Assembly: GCA_004555535.1 (NCBI GenBank)
Contig: SFHU01000001.1
Location: forward strand, 1 to 64,000
DNA: 64,000 nt
Direction: 5' to 3'
DNA from: Clostridiales bacterium
GTDB lineage: Bacteria > Bacillota > Clostridia > Christensenellales > Aristaeellaceae
In this document: piece after piece, positions 24,244 to 33,267 of the stretch
Layout: each line of letters begins with the position of its first letter
How positions within the stretch are numbered: the stretch's first letter is position 1
Notes under the pieces: model-generated
The model's input: the letters and a program-made list of their open reading frames with translations, nothing else
The model's database searches: none
What the model was told of the DNA's origin: nothing
Made by a program: the position numbers and the translations under genes

Positions 24244-26955
24244 ATGCATGCATTCAAGCTCAAGAGAAGCATCGCGGCCATGCTCTGCGCGGCCATGCTT
24301 GGCTCCGCGGCAGCGCCCGCCGCGCTGGCGGAGACCGCGTCCACGCCGGACGAGCCGAAGAAGGAGAGGAGCGCCGAGGTCGAAAGCCCGAAGGCCTCCG
24401 TCTCCGTGAAGGAGGACAGCGTCACCGTCACCATCACCGGGGGCGACGCCACGCGCAAGATGGTGATCCTGCTGGGCGATGATTTGTTCTTCGAGGGCGT
24501 GACCGTCGGCGACACGCGGACGTTTACGTCGCTTGCCGCGGGCAGCTATGACCTGGAGGTCGACTATGTCGACCCCGTGCCCGGCATCACCCCGGTCCGC
24601 ACGACCGTGACGGTTCCGGGCAAGAGCAGCGTGACCACGCCGCCCACCGCTGGCGAGACCACTCCGCCTACCAGTGGCGAGACCACCCCGCCTACCGCTG
24701 GCGAGACCACCCCGCCTACCAGTGGCGAGACCACCCCGCCTACCAGTGGCGAGACCACTCCGCCCACCGCTGGCGAGACCACTCCTCCCACCAGTGGCGA
24801 GACCACTCCGCCCACCGCTGGCGAAACCACCCCGCCTACCAGTGGCGAGACCACTCCGCCCACCGCTGGCGAGACCACCCCGCCCGCCGGTGGCGAGACC
24901 ACCCCGCCCGCTGGCGGCGAAACCACCCCGCCTGCCGCTGGCGAGACCACCCCGCCCGCGCAGGAGCAGCCGGTCGTCATGGCCATGACCCGCAGCAGCA
25001 GAGCTGGTGAGAAGACGGGCGCCATCGAGGGCACGGTTTCCTTCGGCGGCGAAACCGACATGGTCGCCAAGCTCTATGACGGAACCGGCGCGCAGATCGC
25101 CGAGCAGACGATCCCCGCGGGCGGCGACGGCAGCTTCGCCTTTACCAATCTGGGCGCGGATACCTACACCGTCGCCTTCCACTACTGGGGCAACAGCAGC
25201 CCCGTGCTCTCGCTGAAATACACCGTGAACGTCGCCGCGGCGGAGCAGCTTAGCGCGACCGCGACCGTCAGCACCGCGCGCATCGACGTGCAGGTCAGCA
25301 AGGCGAGCGCGCTGCCCGTGACCGTGACGCTCACGCTCGGCGGCAAGGAGGTCGCCGTGAAGCGCATCGAGGGCGGCGTCGGCGCCGTCAGCTTTGACAA
25401 GCTCGCCTCCGGCGACTACACCGTGTCGGTCGACTACGAGACCGCGCAGAGCGGCTGCGACCCGGTCGTCTTCACGTCGCTGAGCGTCCTTGCCGAGGTC
25501 GCCGATATCGCCATCTCCAAGGTGACCGCCGGGGAGAACCAGCTGACCGTCACCGGCACGGCCCAGCCGGGCGCGGATGTCACGCTGACCACCGAGCCCG
25601 CGACAAATTCCACGATCGTGCGCGCGGACGCCAAGGGCCAGTTCACCGCGACGATCACCTGCGCCGCCGGTACCTACACCGCCGTTCACGCGCAGTATGG
25701 CGCGGACAGCGCGACAAAGGTCAGCAAGACCGGCAGCTTCACCGTCACCGCGCCGGCCACCAAGCCCACGCTCGCGACCGACCCGATCACCACGAGCAGC
25801 CTGACCGTCATCGCCAGAACGGCGGCGGGCACGGTCGTGAACCTCAAGACGGGCGACTACGGCCAGACCGTCACCGCCGGCTCGGACGGCATGCTGCGCT
25901 TCACCCTGCCGCACACCTACGCCGCCGGCACGGTCGTCACCTTCACCGTCTACTACGGCAAGGACAACGCGCAGTCCTTCACGCAGACCGTCAAGGTCAC
26001 GCATCCCGTCTCCTACTCGCTGCTCAAGCGCGGCACCGTGAGCGACGAGGTCTACGCGCTGACCGCGCGCCTTGCCGAGCTGGGCTATCCCATCAGCGCG
26101 ACCCGCAGCTACACCGACAGCGTCGCCGCCGCCGTCCGCCTCTTCCAGAGCGCCAACGGTCTGGCCGTCGACGGCCTCGCCGGTCAGCTCACACAGACGG
26201 CCCTCTACTCGCTCAGCGCCGTGCGCTACGGCGGCGAGGGCGAATACCCGACCTTCGTGCGCGGCGACCGCGGCTACGCGCTGATCTACACGCTCCAGCA
26301 GCGGCTCAAGGATCTGGGTTACTACACCATCCGCGTCGACGGCATCTTCGGCAGCGGCACGCAGCGCGCCGTGCGCGACTTCCAATATGTCAACGGCCTG
26401 ACGCCCACCGGCGTCGCCGACAGCACGACGCAGAAGCTGCTCTACTCCTCCGCCGCCAAGCCGGTCAGCGGCACGGTCAGCGGCAGCTATACGACGCTCT
26501 CCCGCTCGCCCTACTACAACGCGGCGGTCGTCACGCTGCAGCGCAGGCTCAAGGCGCTGGGCTATCTGACCAGCTCCGTGGACGGCTACTTCGGCACGAA
26601 GACCTACCGCGCCGTGTGCAACTTCCAGAGCCGCAACGGCCTGAGTGTCACGGGCATTGCCGACCCCACCACGCAGCAGGTGCTCTATTCCGCCGGCGCG
26701 AAGGCGGCCTCCGGCAGCTCCTCGTCCTCTACGACGGGCTACCGCCTGCTCTACTGGGGCTGCAAGGGCGACGCGGTCAAGCGCCTGCAGAGCGCGCTGC
26801 TCGCCGCCGGGTATTCGCAGGTGAAGGTCGCCGACGGCATCTACGGCCAGTGGACGTATGACGGCGTGCGCGCCTTCCAGAAGGACCACGGCCTGGCTGT
26901 GGACGGCATCGCCGGCAAGAACACGCAGAACGCCCTCTACGGCACCAGCTACTGA
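24244..26955 (+). CDS. Large secreted protein with TTPP repeat and four peptidoglycan-binding domains
   Basis: 903 residues. Signal peptide (1-29, ALA-E). After a short N-terminal beta domain, residues about 131-241 are 14 units of TTPP(T/A)xGE, a rigid Pro/Thr spacer. Several Ig/carboxypeptidase-regulatory-like beta domains follow (about 250-590). The C-terminal 300 residues contain four PG_binding_1 modules, each ending DGxxGxxTxxAVxxFQxxNGLxxxGxxxxxTQxxLYS. It should bind the cell wall or cortex and display the N-terminal part. There is no catalytic domain, so it is structural or adhesive, or helps anchor another enzyme. The antisense frame also stays open but is a composition shadow. Confidence 0.9.
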   Translation: MHAFKLKRSIAAMLCAAMLGSAAAPAALAETASTPDEPKKERSAEVESPKASVSVKEDSVTVTITGGDATRKMVILLGDDLFFEGVTVGDTRTFTSLAAGSYDLEVDYVDPVPGITPVRTTVTVPGKSSVTTPPTAGETTPPTSGETTPPTAGETTPPTSGETTPPTSGETTPPTAGETTPPTSGETTPPTAGETTPPTSGETTPPTAGETTPPAGGETTPPAGGETTPPAAGETTPPAQEQPVVMAMTRSSRAGEKTGAIEGTVSFGGETDMVAKLYDGTGAQIAEQTIPAGGDGSFAFTNLGADTYTVAFHYWGNSSPVLSLKYTVNVAAAEQLSATATVSTARIDVQVSKASALPVTVTLTLGGKEVAVKRIEGGVGAVSFDKLASGDYTVSVDYETAQSGCDPVVFTSLSVLAEVADIAISKVTAGENQLTVTGTAQPGADVTLTTEPATNSTIVRADAKGQFTATITCAAGTYTAVHAQYGADSATKVSKTGSFTVTAPATKPTLATDPITTSSLTVIARTAAGTVVNLKTGDYGQTVTAGSDGMLRFTLPHTYAAGTVVTFTVYYGKDNAQSFTQTVKVTHPVSYSLLKRGTVSDEVYALTARLAELGYPISATRSYTDSVAAAVRLFQSANGLAVDGLAGQLTQTALYSLSAVRYGGEGEYPTFVRGDRGYALIYTLQQRLKDLGYYTIRVDGIFGSGTQRAVRDFQYVNGLTPTGVADSTTQKLLYSSAAKPVSGTVSGSYTTLSRSPYYNAAVVTLQRRLKALGYLTSSVDGYFGTKTYRAVCNFQSRNGLSVTGIADPTTQQVLYSAGAKAASGSSSSSTTGYRLLYWGCKGDAVKRLQSALLAAGYSQVKVADGIYGQWTYDGVRAFQKDHGLAVDGIAGKNTQNALYGTSY
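24634..24966 (+). repeat. 24-bp in-frame tandem repeat (13 full units plus one partial)
   Basis: Units encode TTPPTAGE, TTPPTSGE, TTPPAGGE or TTPPAAGE. Two unit types (CCCACCGCT and CCTACCAGT variants) alternate irregularly, consistent with unequal crossing-over of a larger two-unit block. Copy number should vary between strains without frameshifts. Confidence 0.95.
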
Positions 26956-26984
26956 TCCCTGACGACAGAAAAACGAGGAAAACC

Positions 26985-27821
26985 ATGCGAAGAACGGTTC
27001 CGCTGCTTCTGATGGCTTTGCTTTTCATGACGACGATCCCCTGCGCCCTTTCCCGGGCACAGGGGCTTCGTGTCGATTTTTACGACGTGGGCAAGGCCGA
27101 CGCCATGCTCATCACCGCGCCCTCGGGCTTTCGGATGCTCATCGACGCGGGCACCAACAAGGCGGGCAAAACGCTCGCCGCGCGCCTTGTGAGCGAGGGC
27201 ATCGAGCGCATTGACGTCATGCTCATCACGCACTTTGACAAGGACCACGTCGGCGGCGCCGACCGGATCCTCGGCGCGCTTTCGGTTGACCGCGTGATTC
27301 TGCCCGTCTATGACAAGGAGAGCAAGCAGCTTGAGCAGCTCGAGGAGGCGCTCGCCGCCAGCCCGCAGACGGAGGTCACGCGCATGGAGACCGGCTCTAC
27401 GCTGACGATTGAAACCGGCGAGGCGGACATGACCCTCTCCGTCACCGCCGCGCACAAGACCTTTTACGGCGCGGACGAGGAGAACGACTTCTCCCTCTGC
27501 ACGCGGCTTTCCTACGGGCAGACGCGCTTTCTCTTCCCCGGCGACGCGGAGGACGCGCGCCAGCGCGAGCTGCTTGAGGAGGGCGACGTGCGCTGCGACG
27601 TGCTCAAGGTGCCCTATCACGGGCGGCTCGTCGCCGCCAGCCGCGACTTCCTGAGCGCGGCGGCCCCGGCGATCGCGTTCATCCCCGACAGCGACGAGGA
27701 GCCCGCCCATGAGGCGGTCATCGCGCAGCTTAAGCTGCTTGGCTGCGAGGTCTACAGCGCGCGCGGGGGCGATTTGACAGTCGTCTCCGACGGGACGCAG
27801 GTTTCCGTGCTCGCGCCCTGA
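26985..27821 (+). CDS. Exported metallo-beta-lactamase-fold protein (ComEC C-terminal-like)
   Basis: 278 residues. Signal peptide 1-25. The MBL fold resembles the ComEC/Rec2 C-terminal nuclease-like domain: VDFYDVGKADAMLI, LIDAG, THFDKDHVGG (metal-binding HxDxDH-like), FPGDAE and KVPYHG. It is likely a secreted hydrolase, possibly nuclease or phosphodiesterase. It starts 29 nt after the surface protein and is probably co-transcribed. Confidence 0.85.
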   Translation: MRRTVPLLLMALLFMTTIPCALSRAQGLRVDFYDVGKADAMLITAPSGFRMLIDAGTNKAGKTLAARLVSEGIERIDVMLITHFDKDHVGGADRILGALSVDRVILPVYDKESKQLEQLEEALAASPQTEVTRMETGSTLTIETGEADMTLSVTAAHKTFYGADEENDFSLCTRLSYGQTRFLFPGDAEDARQRELLEEGDVRCDVLKVPYHGRLVAASRDFLSAAAPAIAFIPDSDEEPAHEAVIAQLKLLGCEVYSARGGDLTVVSDGTQVSVLAP

Positions 27822-27861
27822 GCCCGGCAGGTTTTTTTCGCAGAATGGAGAATGAGTCCAT

Positions 27862-27992
27862 GCGCGAAGCGAAGATGGGGTTTGGGGATGAAATCCCCAA
27901 GCAGGTTTGGGCGGCAGCCCTAACGTACTCCAATAGAATAAAAAATGCAGTTTCAGAGCAGGCTGCGCAGCAGCCTACGATTGAAACGGGTT
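27862..27992 (+). repeat. Intergenic element A, copy 4 (A1, A2, A4, A5)
   Basis: Located 40 bp after the MBL gene. A2 is TTGGGGATGAAATCCCCAA. In A5 the outer stem reads GTTTCA...TGAAAC instead of GTCTCA...TGAGAC in the other copies: both sides changed together, so pairing is kept. The rest of the 27822-28071 gap holds only the GH42 ribosome site. Confidence 0.9.
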
Positions 27993-28071
27993 GGATCCTC
28001 CAAAAAGGAATTGAATAGAAGACGAATCACAGGAGAAACAGGCGGGCTTCCCGCCGGAAGGAGACATCAGG

Positions 28072-30039
28072 ATGAACGGCAGACTTTGGCATGGCGCGGA
28101 CTACAACCCCGATCAATGGCTCGACCGGCCGGATATCCTCGAGCGCGACGTCGAGATGATGCGCAAGGCGCATGTAAACGTCGTCTCGCTGGGCATCTTC
28201 GCCTGGAGCACGCTGGAGCCGCGCGAGGGCGATTATCAGCTCGACTGGATGGCTTCGGTCATCGACAGGCTCTACGCGGCGGGCATCAGCGTCGACCTGG
28301 CGACGCCCAGCGGCGCGCGCCCGGCCTGGATGGCGCAGAAATACCCCGAGGTGCGCCGCGTCAACGCGGATCGCGTCCGCCAGCTCTTCGGCGACAGGCA
28401 GAACCACTGCTACACCTCGCCCGTCTACCGAGAGAAGGTGCGGCTGATGGATCAGACGCTCGCGCGCCGCTTTGGCCGCCACCCGGGCGTGATCATGTGG
28501 CACATCTCCAACGAGTTCGGCGGCGAATGCCACTGTGCGCTCTGCCAGCAGGCCTTCCGCGACTGGCTCAAGGACCGCTACGGCTCCCTGGAGGGCGTCA
28601 ACCGCGCGTGGAACACCAAGTTCTGGGGCCACGACTACACCGACTTCTCCCAGATCGAGAGCCCCTCGCCGCAGGGCGAGCACGCGATGAACGGCCTGAT
28701 CCTCGACTGGAAGCGCTTCGTCTCCCACCAGACGACGGACTTCATGAAGTGGGAGCGCGACTGCATCCGCGAGGTCGTGCCGGAGGCGAGGGTCTGCGTC
28801 AACATGATGTACCGCTTTGACGGCGTCGACTACTTCGACATGGCCCGCGAGATCGATCTGGCGAGCTGGGACAGCTATCCCACCTGGCACAAGCCGTCGC
28901 AGACGCTCGAGGAGACGGCGATTGACACCGCGATGATGCACGATCTCTTCTATTCCGTCAAGGGCCAGCCGTTCTGGCAGATGGAATGCACGCCGAGCAT
29001 GACGAACTGGCAGAGCGTCAGCAAGAACAAGAAGCCGGGCATGAACATCTTCTCCGGCCTGCAGGCCGTCGCCCACGGCGCGGACGGCGTGCTCTACTTC
29101 CAGTGGCGGCAGAGCCGCGGCGCGTTTGAAAAGTTCCACGGCGCTGTCGTCGGCCACGACGGGCGGGAAGACAACCGCGTCTTCGTCGAAACCGCGAAGC
29201 TCGGCGAGCTGCTCGAGCGCCTTGCGCCCGTCGCCGGGGAGCGCAAGGAGAAGCAGGCCGCCATCGTCCACGACTGGAGCAACAAGTGGGCCGTGGAGGG
29301 CGCGCAGGGGCCGCGCAACGCGGGCCTGGGGTACTGGGAGGAGATCACGCGGCACTACGCCGCCCTCGCCAAAAACGGCATCGGCGTCGACTTTGTGAAT
29401 CAGGACAGCGACCTGAGCGGCTACAGGCTCGTCGTCGCGCCGATGCTCTACCTGCTGCGCGAGGACTTCGCCGCAAAGCTCTCCGCGTTCGCCGAAGGCG
29501 GCGGCACGCTGGTGGTGACCTACTGGAGCGGCGTCGTGGATGAGAGCGACCTTTGCTATCTCGGCGACACGCCGCACGGGCTCCTTGACACGCTCGGCCT
29601 TCGCCGCCTGGAGATCGACGGCATGTTCGACGGGGAGACGCGCCGCTGCGTCGCCGTGGAGCCGTCCATGCCGCGCAGCGCGCAGGGCGGCACGCTCTGC
29701 GAGGTCGCCGCGCTCGAGGGCGCGACGCCGCTGATGGTCTACGACGAGGACTACTTCAAGGGCGCGCCCGCCGTCGCCGTGGATGAGGCGGGAGAGGGCA
29801 GAGCCTACTACCTCGCCACGCGCTTTGAGCCGGAGTTCTATAGGGCGTTCTACGCGCGCGTCTGCGAGGGCCTGCTGACGCCAGCGTGGCCGAAGCCGCT
29901 GCCGGACGGCGTGCTCGCCGTGCGCCGGGGCCGCTTCACGTTCCTGGAGAACGCGTCGGACGCGCCCGCGCAGGTGGAGGGCATGACGCTCGCGCCGTAC
30001 GAGACGGCAGTGTTTGAGGCGGGAGAGCGGATTCTCTGA
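28072..30039 (+). CDS. Beta-galactosidase, glycoside hydrolase family 42
   Basis: 655 residues, cytosolic. The TIM barrel holds the acid/base Glu148 in HISNEFGG and the nucleophile Glu305 in FWQMECTPS. Cys113, Cys153, Cys155 and Cys158 are the GH42 zinc cluster. A trimerisation domain and a small C-terminal beta domain follow. It hydrolyses terminal beta-galactosides such as lactose, galacto-oligosaccharides or arabinogalactan fragments. ATG has AAGGAGA upstream. Monocistronic by position, ended by a bidirectional terminator. Confidence 0.95.
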   Translation: MNGRLWHGADYNPDQWLDRPDILERDVEMMRKAHVNVVSLGIFAWSTLEPREGDYQLDWMASVIDRLYAAGISVDLATPSGARPAWMAQKYPEVRRVNADRVRQLFGDRQNHCYTSPVYREKVRLMDQTLARRFGRHPGVIMWHISNEFGGECHCALCQQAFRDWLKDRYGSLEGVNRAWNTKFWGHDYTDFSQIESPSPQGEHAMNGLILDWKRFVSHQTTDFMKWERDCIREVVPEARVCVNMMYRFDGVDYFDMAREIDLASWDSYPTWHKPSQTLEETAIDTAMMHDLFYSVKGQPFWQMECTPSMTNWQSVSKNKKPGMNIFSGLQAVAHGADGVLYFQWRQSRGAFEKFHGAVVGHDGREDNRVFVETAKLGELLERLAPVAGERKEKQAAIVHDWSNKWAVEGAQGPRNAGLGYWEEITRHYAALAKNGIGVDFVNQDSDLSGYRLVVAPMLYLLREDFAAKLSAFAEGGGTLVVTYWSGVVDESDLCYLGDTPHGLLDTLGLRRLEIDGMFDGETRRCVAVEPSMPRSAQGGTLCEVAALEGATPLMVYDEDYFKGAPAVAVDEAGEGRAYYLATRFEPEFYRAFYARVCEGLLTPAWPKPLPDGVLAVRRGRFTFLENASDAPAQVEGMTLAPYETAVFEAGERIL

Positions 30040-30079
30040 GGATAAACCTCGGGGTGGCTTTCCTCCCTGCAAAATGCAA

Positions 30080-30119
30080 AAGGGAGTCCGGGGGATACAC
30101 CTCCGGACTCCCTTCTTTT
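30080..30119. terminator. Bidirectional terminator between the GH42 and btuD genes
   Basis: 12-bp stem AAGGGAGTCCGG/CCGGACTCCCTT, then CTTTTCTTT on the plus strand; the minus strand has TTTTGCATTTTGC. Its arm shares the AAGGGAGTCCGGGGGA string with element A modules A1-A2. Confidence 0.85.
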
Positions 30120-30121
30120 CT

Positions 30122-30903
<782 letters not shown>

Positions 30904-30907
<4 letters not shown>

Positions 30908-31962
30908 GCGTCCTCCTCCCTTCTCCTGCGCCCGAAGTAGACGAGCAGAAAGAATGGCGCGCCAAACAGCGCCGTGACCGCGCCGACCGGCAGCTCGCGC
31001 GGGCTGAGCACCGTGCGCGCGGCCAGATCCGCCAGCATCATGCAGATGCCGCCCAGCAGCGCGCAGGCCGGCAGCAGCGCCCTGTGCCGCGGGCCGACGA
31101 GCCGGCGCGCCAGATGCGGCATGACCAGGTCGACAAACCCGATCGCGCCGCAGGCGGAGACAGCCGTACCCGTCAGCAGTGTCGCAAGCAGGATCAACGC
31201 CGTGCGCGTCCGTTTGGGCGAAAAGCCGCTCGTCCCGGCGAGCTCGTCGCCGAAGGTCAGGATATCCATCTCGCCGCAGAGGCGCAGCAGGCAGGGCAGC
31301 GCCAGCGCCAGCAGCACGAGAAGCAGCGCGCATTCCTCCATCGTCGCGCCAGAGAAGCTGCCCAGCTGCCAGAAGTAGAGCCGTTCGAGGGATTCGCGGT
31401 TAAGCGAGCAGAGCAGCGAGAGAATCGCCGAGGTCAGCAGGCTGATAACCATGCCGGTCAGCACGATGGTGTCGCTGCGCAGGCCGGGATCAAAGCGCGC
31501 GCTCAGCGCCATCGCCAAAAGCACGGTCGCCAGCCCGAAGGCAAAGCCCGCCGCGGGCAGCGTCGCCGCGCCGATCAGCGGCAGGCGAAGCCCCAGCAGC
31601 AGCACGAGCGCCGCGCCCAGCGACGCCCCGGAGGAGACGCCCAGCGTATAGCCCGAGGCGAGCGGATTGCGCAGCACGCTCTGCATCACCGCGCCGGACA
31701 CCGACAGCGCTGCGCCGCACAGGAGCGAGAGCAGCACGCGCGGCAGGCGCAGCTTCGTGAGGATGGAGACGTGGAGCGCGGGGATGGTTTCAGGCACCGG
31801 CGCGCCGGTCAGCCTCGCGCGCGCGATGGCCAGCGTCTCCCGCGCGGGGATGGCGACCGAGCCGACGCCCACGGCGAGCAGGAAGACCGCCGCGCAAAAG
31901 CACGCGAGGAGCAGCAGGACACCCGCCCTGCCGCTCCTCCTTTGTGAAATGGCATTACTCAT
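30904..31962 (-). CDS. btuC: Corrinoid ABC transporter permease (FecCD/BtuC family)
   Basis: 352 residues with about ten TM segments. FecCD hallmarks: LRLPRVLLSLLCGAALSVSGAVMQSVLRNPLA, GASLGA, and GAIGFVDLVMPHLARRLVGPRHRALLP near the ATPase-coupling loop. The start ATG at 31962 overlaps the binding-protein stop by 8 nt. Confidence 0.88.
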
Positions 31963-32860
31963 ACAGCGCCGCATAGACCTCGGGATAGACCGCCGCGAGC
32001 ATCTCCCGCAGTGCGACCACGATATTCTGGCTCGGCTGGTTGCTGGCGTTCGCGTCGATCGCGTAGACGTCGCCATTTTGTACCGCCGTGACGCTCTCCC
32101 AGCCCGCACGAGCGAGGATTTCGCCGACCGGATCGTCGATGTAATTGACGCTGGTGAGGATCACGTCGGGGTTCGCGGCGAGGGCGTCCTCCTCCGTGAC
32201 GGGCAGCCAGCCCGCCTGATCGCCGAAGACGTTCTTTGCGCCGATGAGCGTGATCATCTCGTCAAGGAACGTGCCACTGCCGAAGGAATAGAGATACGGC
32301 AGCGCGCTGATCTCAAAGAGCACGGTCTTCTTCGGCTCGATGCCGGCGGTCGCCGCGCTGACGCGGTCCAGCTCGGCGTTCAGATTGTCCACCAGCGCCT
32401 CAGCCTCCTGCGCGCGATCCACGACGTCGCCGATGAAGGCGATGTCCTCCTCGATGGCGGCGATGGAGCTCGAGGACGGGATGTCGACGACGGCGATGCC
32501 CAGGTCGATCAGCGCCTGATAGGGATCGCCGCTGATATAGGCCATGCCGGAGGTGAAGACGACGTCCGGCGCGAGCGCCGCGATGGCCTCGCAGTCCGGC
32601 GCCATCATGTCAAACGCGGGCAGCGCCTGCGCGCTCTCCATCTGCGCGGCGGTATTCGTGTCCACCGCGACGAGGCAGTCCGCCATGCCCAGTCCCTCGA
32701 GGATTTCCGCCGTGCTCGGGGCCAGGCAGACGATGCGCTCGACGGTATCCGGCAGGGCGATGGGGTTGCCCGCGCGGTCGGTATCGGGTTTTTCAGCCAG
32801 CGCGCACGCGGCGAGCATCAGCGCGGCCAGCACAAGCAGAGCGAGGATTTTTCTTTTCAT
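31955..32860 (-). CDS. btuF: Corrinoid ABC transporter substrate-binding lipoprotein
   Basis: 301 residues. Lipobox LAAC (about residues 14-17) predicts a membrane-anchored lipoprotein. The periplasmic-binding fold of the BtuF/FecB class is recognisable: RIVCLAPSTAEILEGLGMADCLVAVD, an APDVVFTSG block, and long helix between lobes. Start at 32860 with AAGGAG. It is the first gene after the riboswitch. Confidence 0.88.
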   Translation of the reverse strand: MKRKILALLVLAALMLAACALAEKPDTDRAGNPIALPDTVERIVCLAPSTAEILEGLGMADCLVAVDTNTAAQMESAQALPAFDMMAPDCEAIAALAPDVVFTSGMAYISGDPYQALIDLGIAVVDIPSSSSIAAIEEDIAFIGDVVDRAQEAEALVDNLNAELDRVSAATAGIEPKKTVLFEISALPYLYSFGSGTFLDEMITLIGAKNVFGDQAGWLPVTEEDALAANPDVILTSVNYIDDPVGEILARAGWESVTAVQNGDVYAIDANASNQPSQNIVVALREMLAAVYPEVYAALYE

Positions 32861-32924
32861 GCTGCATTTCTCCTTGCATGTGTTTTTTTGCGGCGCTCCT
32901 GCCGCCTTCCTCACAGCCGGAGGG

Positions 32925-33120
32925 GTCGGCGCGCGCGGATCGGTCTTCTGGCTTGGGTTTGCGTCCTCCCGCCTTCCCGGCCCGTCCGCCCGCTCGCAGG
33001 GCGGATTTCGCCAGTGACTGCCTGTTCGGCCTGGGAGGCCGCGCGTTTCCCTTACAGCAGCGGCTACTGCCGGAGACTTTCACTCCGTTCCCGGGGCTTG
33101 CGCCCATCCGCGCGCCTTTC
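32925..33120 (-). promoter_or_regulatory. Cobalamin (B12) riboswitch
   Basis: The minus-strand leader of btuF shows the class features in order: GGAGTGAAAGTCTCC, a GCCGCTGCTGTAAGGGAAAC core, a CAGTCACTGG B12-box-like element with the GGGAAGGCGGGAGGACGC arm, and AAGCCAGAAGACC (32942-32954). A stem follows close to the btuF ribosome site and there is no U-tract after it, which favours translational control. This covers most of the 32861-33251 gap. Confidence 0.88.
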
Positions 33121-33136
33121 GGCGCTCACAAATCTG

Positions 33137-33164
33137 ATTATAGCATGAAAAGCAAAAAAAGCAA
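33137..33164 (-). promoter_or_regulatory. btu operon promoter
   Basis: TTGCTT (33159-33164), 16-bp spacer, TATAAT (33137-33142). The -35 box lies inside the T-tract and stem of the upstream terminator. Confidence 0.6.
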
Positions 33165-33181
33165 GCGGCGGGGCCGCTTGC
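33153..33181 (-). terminator. Terminator of the GT-C operon
   Basis: On the minus strand GCAAGCGGC-CCC-GCCGCTTGC is followed by TTTTTTTG. It ends the 33.3-36.3 kb operon immediately upstream of the btu promoter. Confidence 0.85.
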
Positions 33182-33200
33182 CTCAATGACTGCTTTGGAC

Positions 33201-33267
33201 TACGTTGGGCTGCCGCCCAAACCCGCTTGAGGATTTCATCCCCAAACCCCATCATCGCTTCGCGCGC
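33201..33267 (-). repeat. Intergenic element A, copy 5 (A1, A2, A4)
   Basis: Inverted, overlapping the 3' end of the GT-C gene: the A1 module GCGAAGCGATGA supplies the last codons and stop of that gene. A2 is TTTGGGGATGAAATCCTCAA, A4 TTGGGCGGCAGCCCAA. A5 is missing apart from AACGTAG. Confidence 0.8.

Noticed and set aside
24634..24966. Possible CRISPR-like array
   Set aside because: Units are contiguous 24-mers without spacers and are in frame within a coding region.
24100..26889. 929-codon open frame antisense to the surface-protein gene
   Set aside because: Highly repetitive Gly/Arg sequence that results from reading the 24-bp repeat and GC-rich codons backwards; the plus-strand frame has a signal peptide and four recognised domains.
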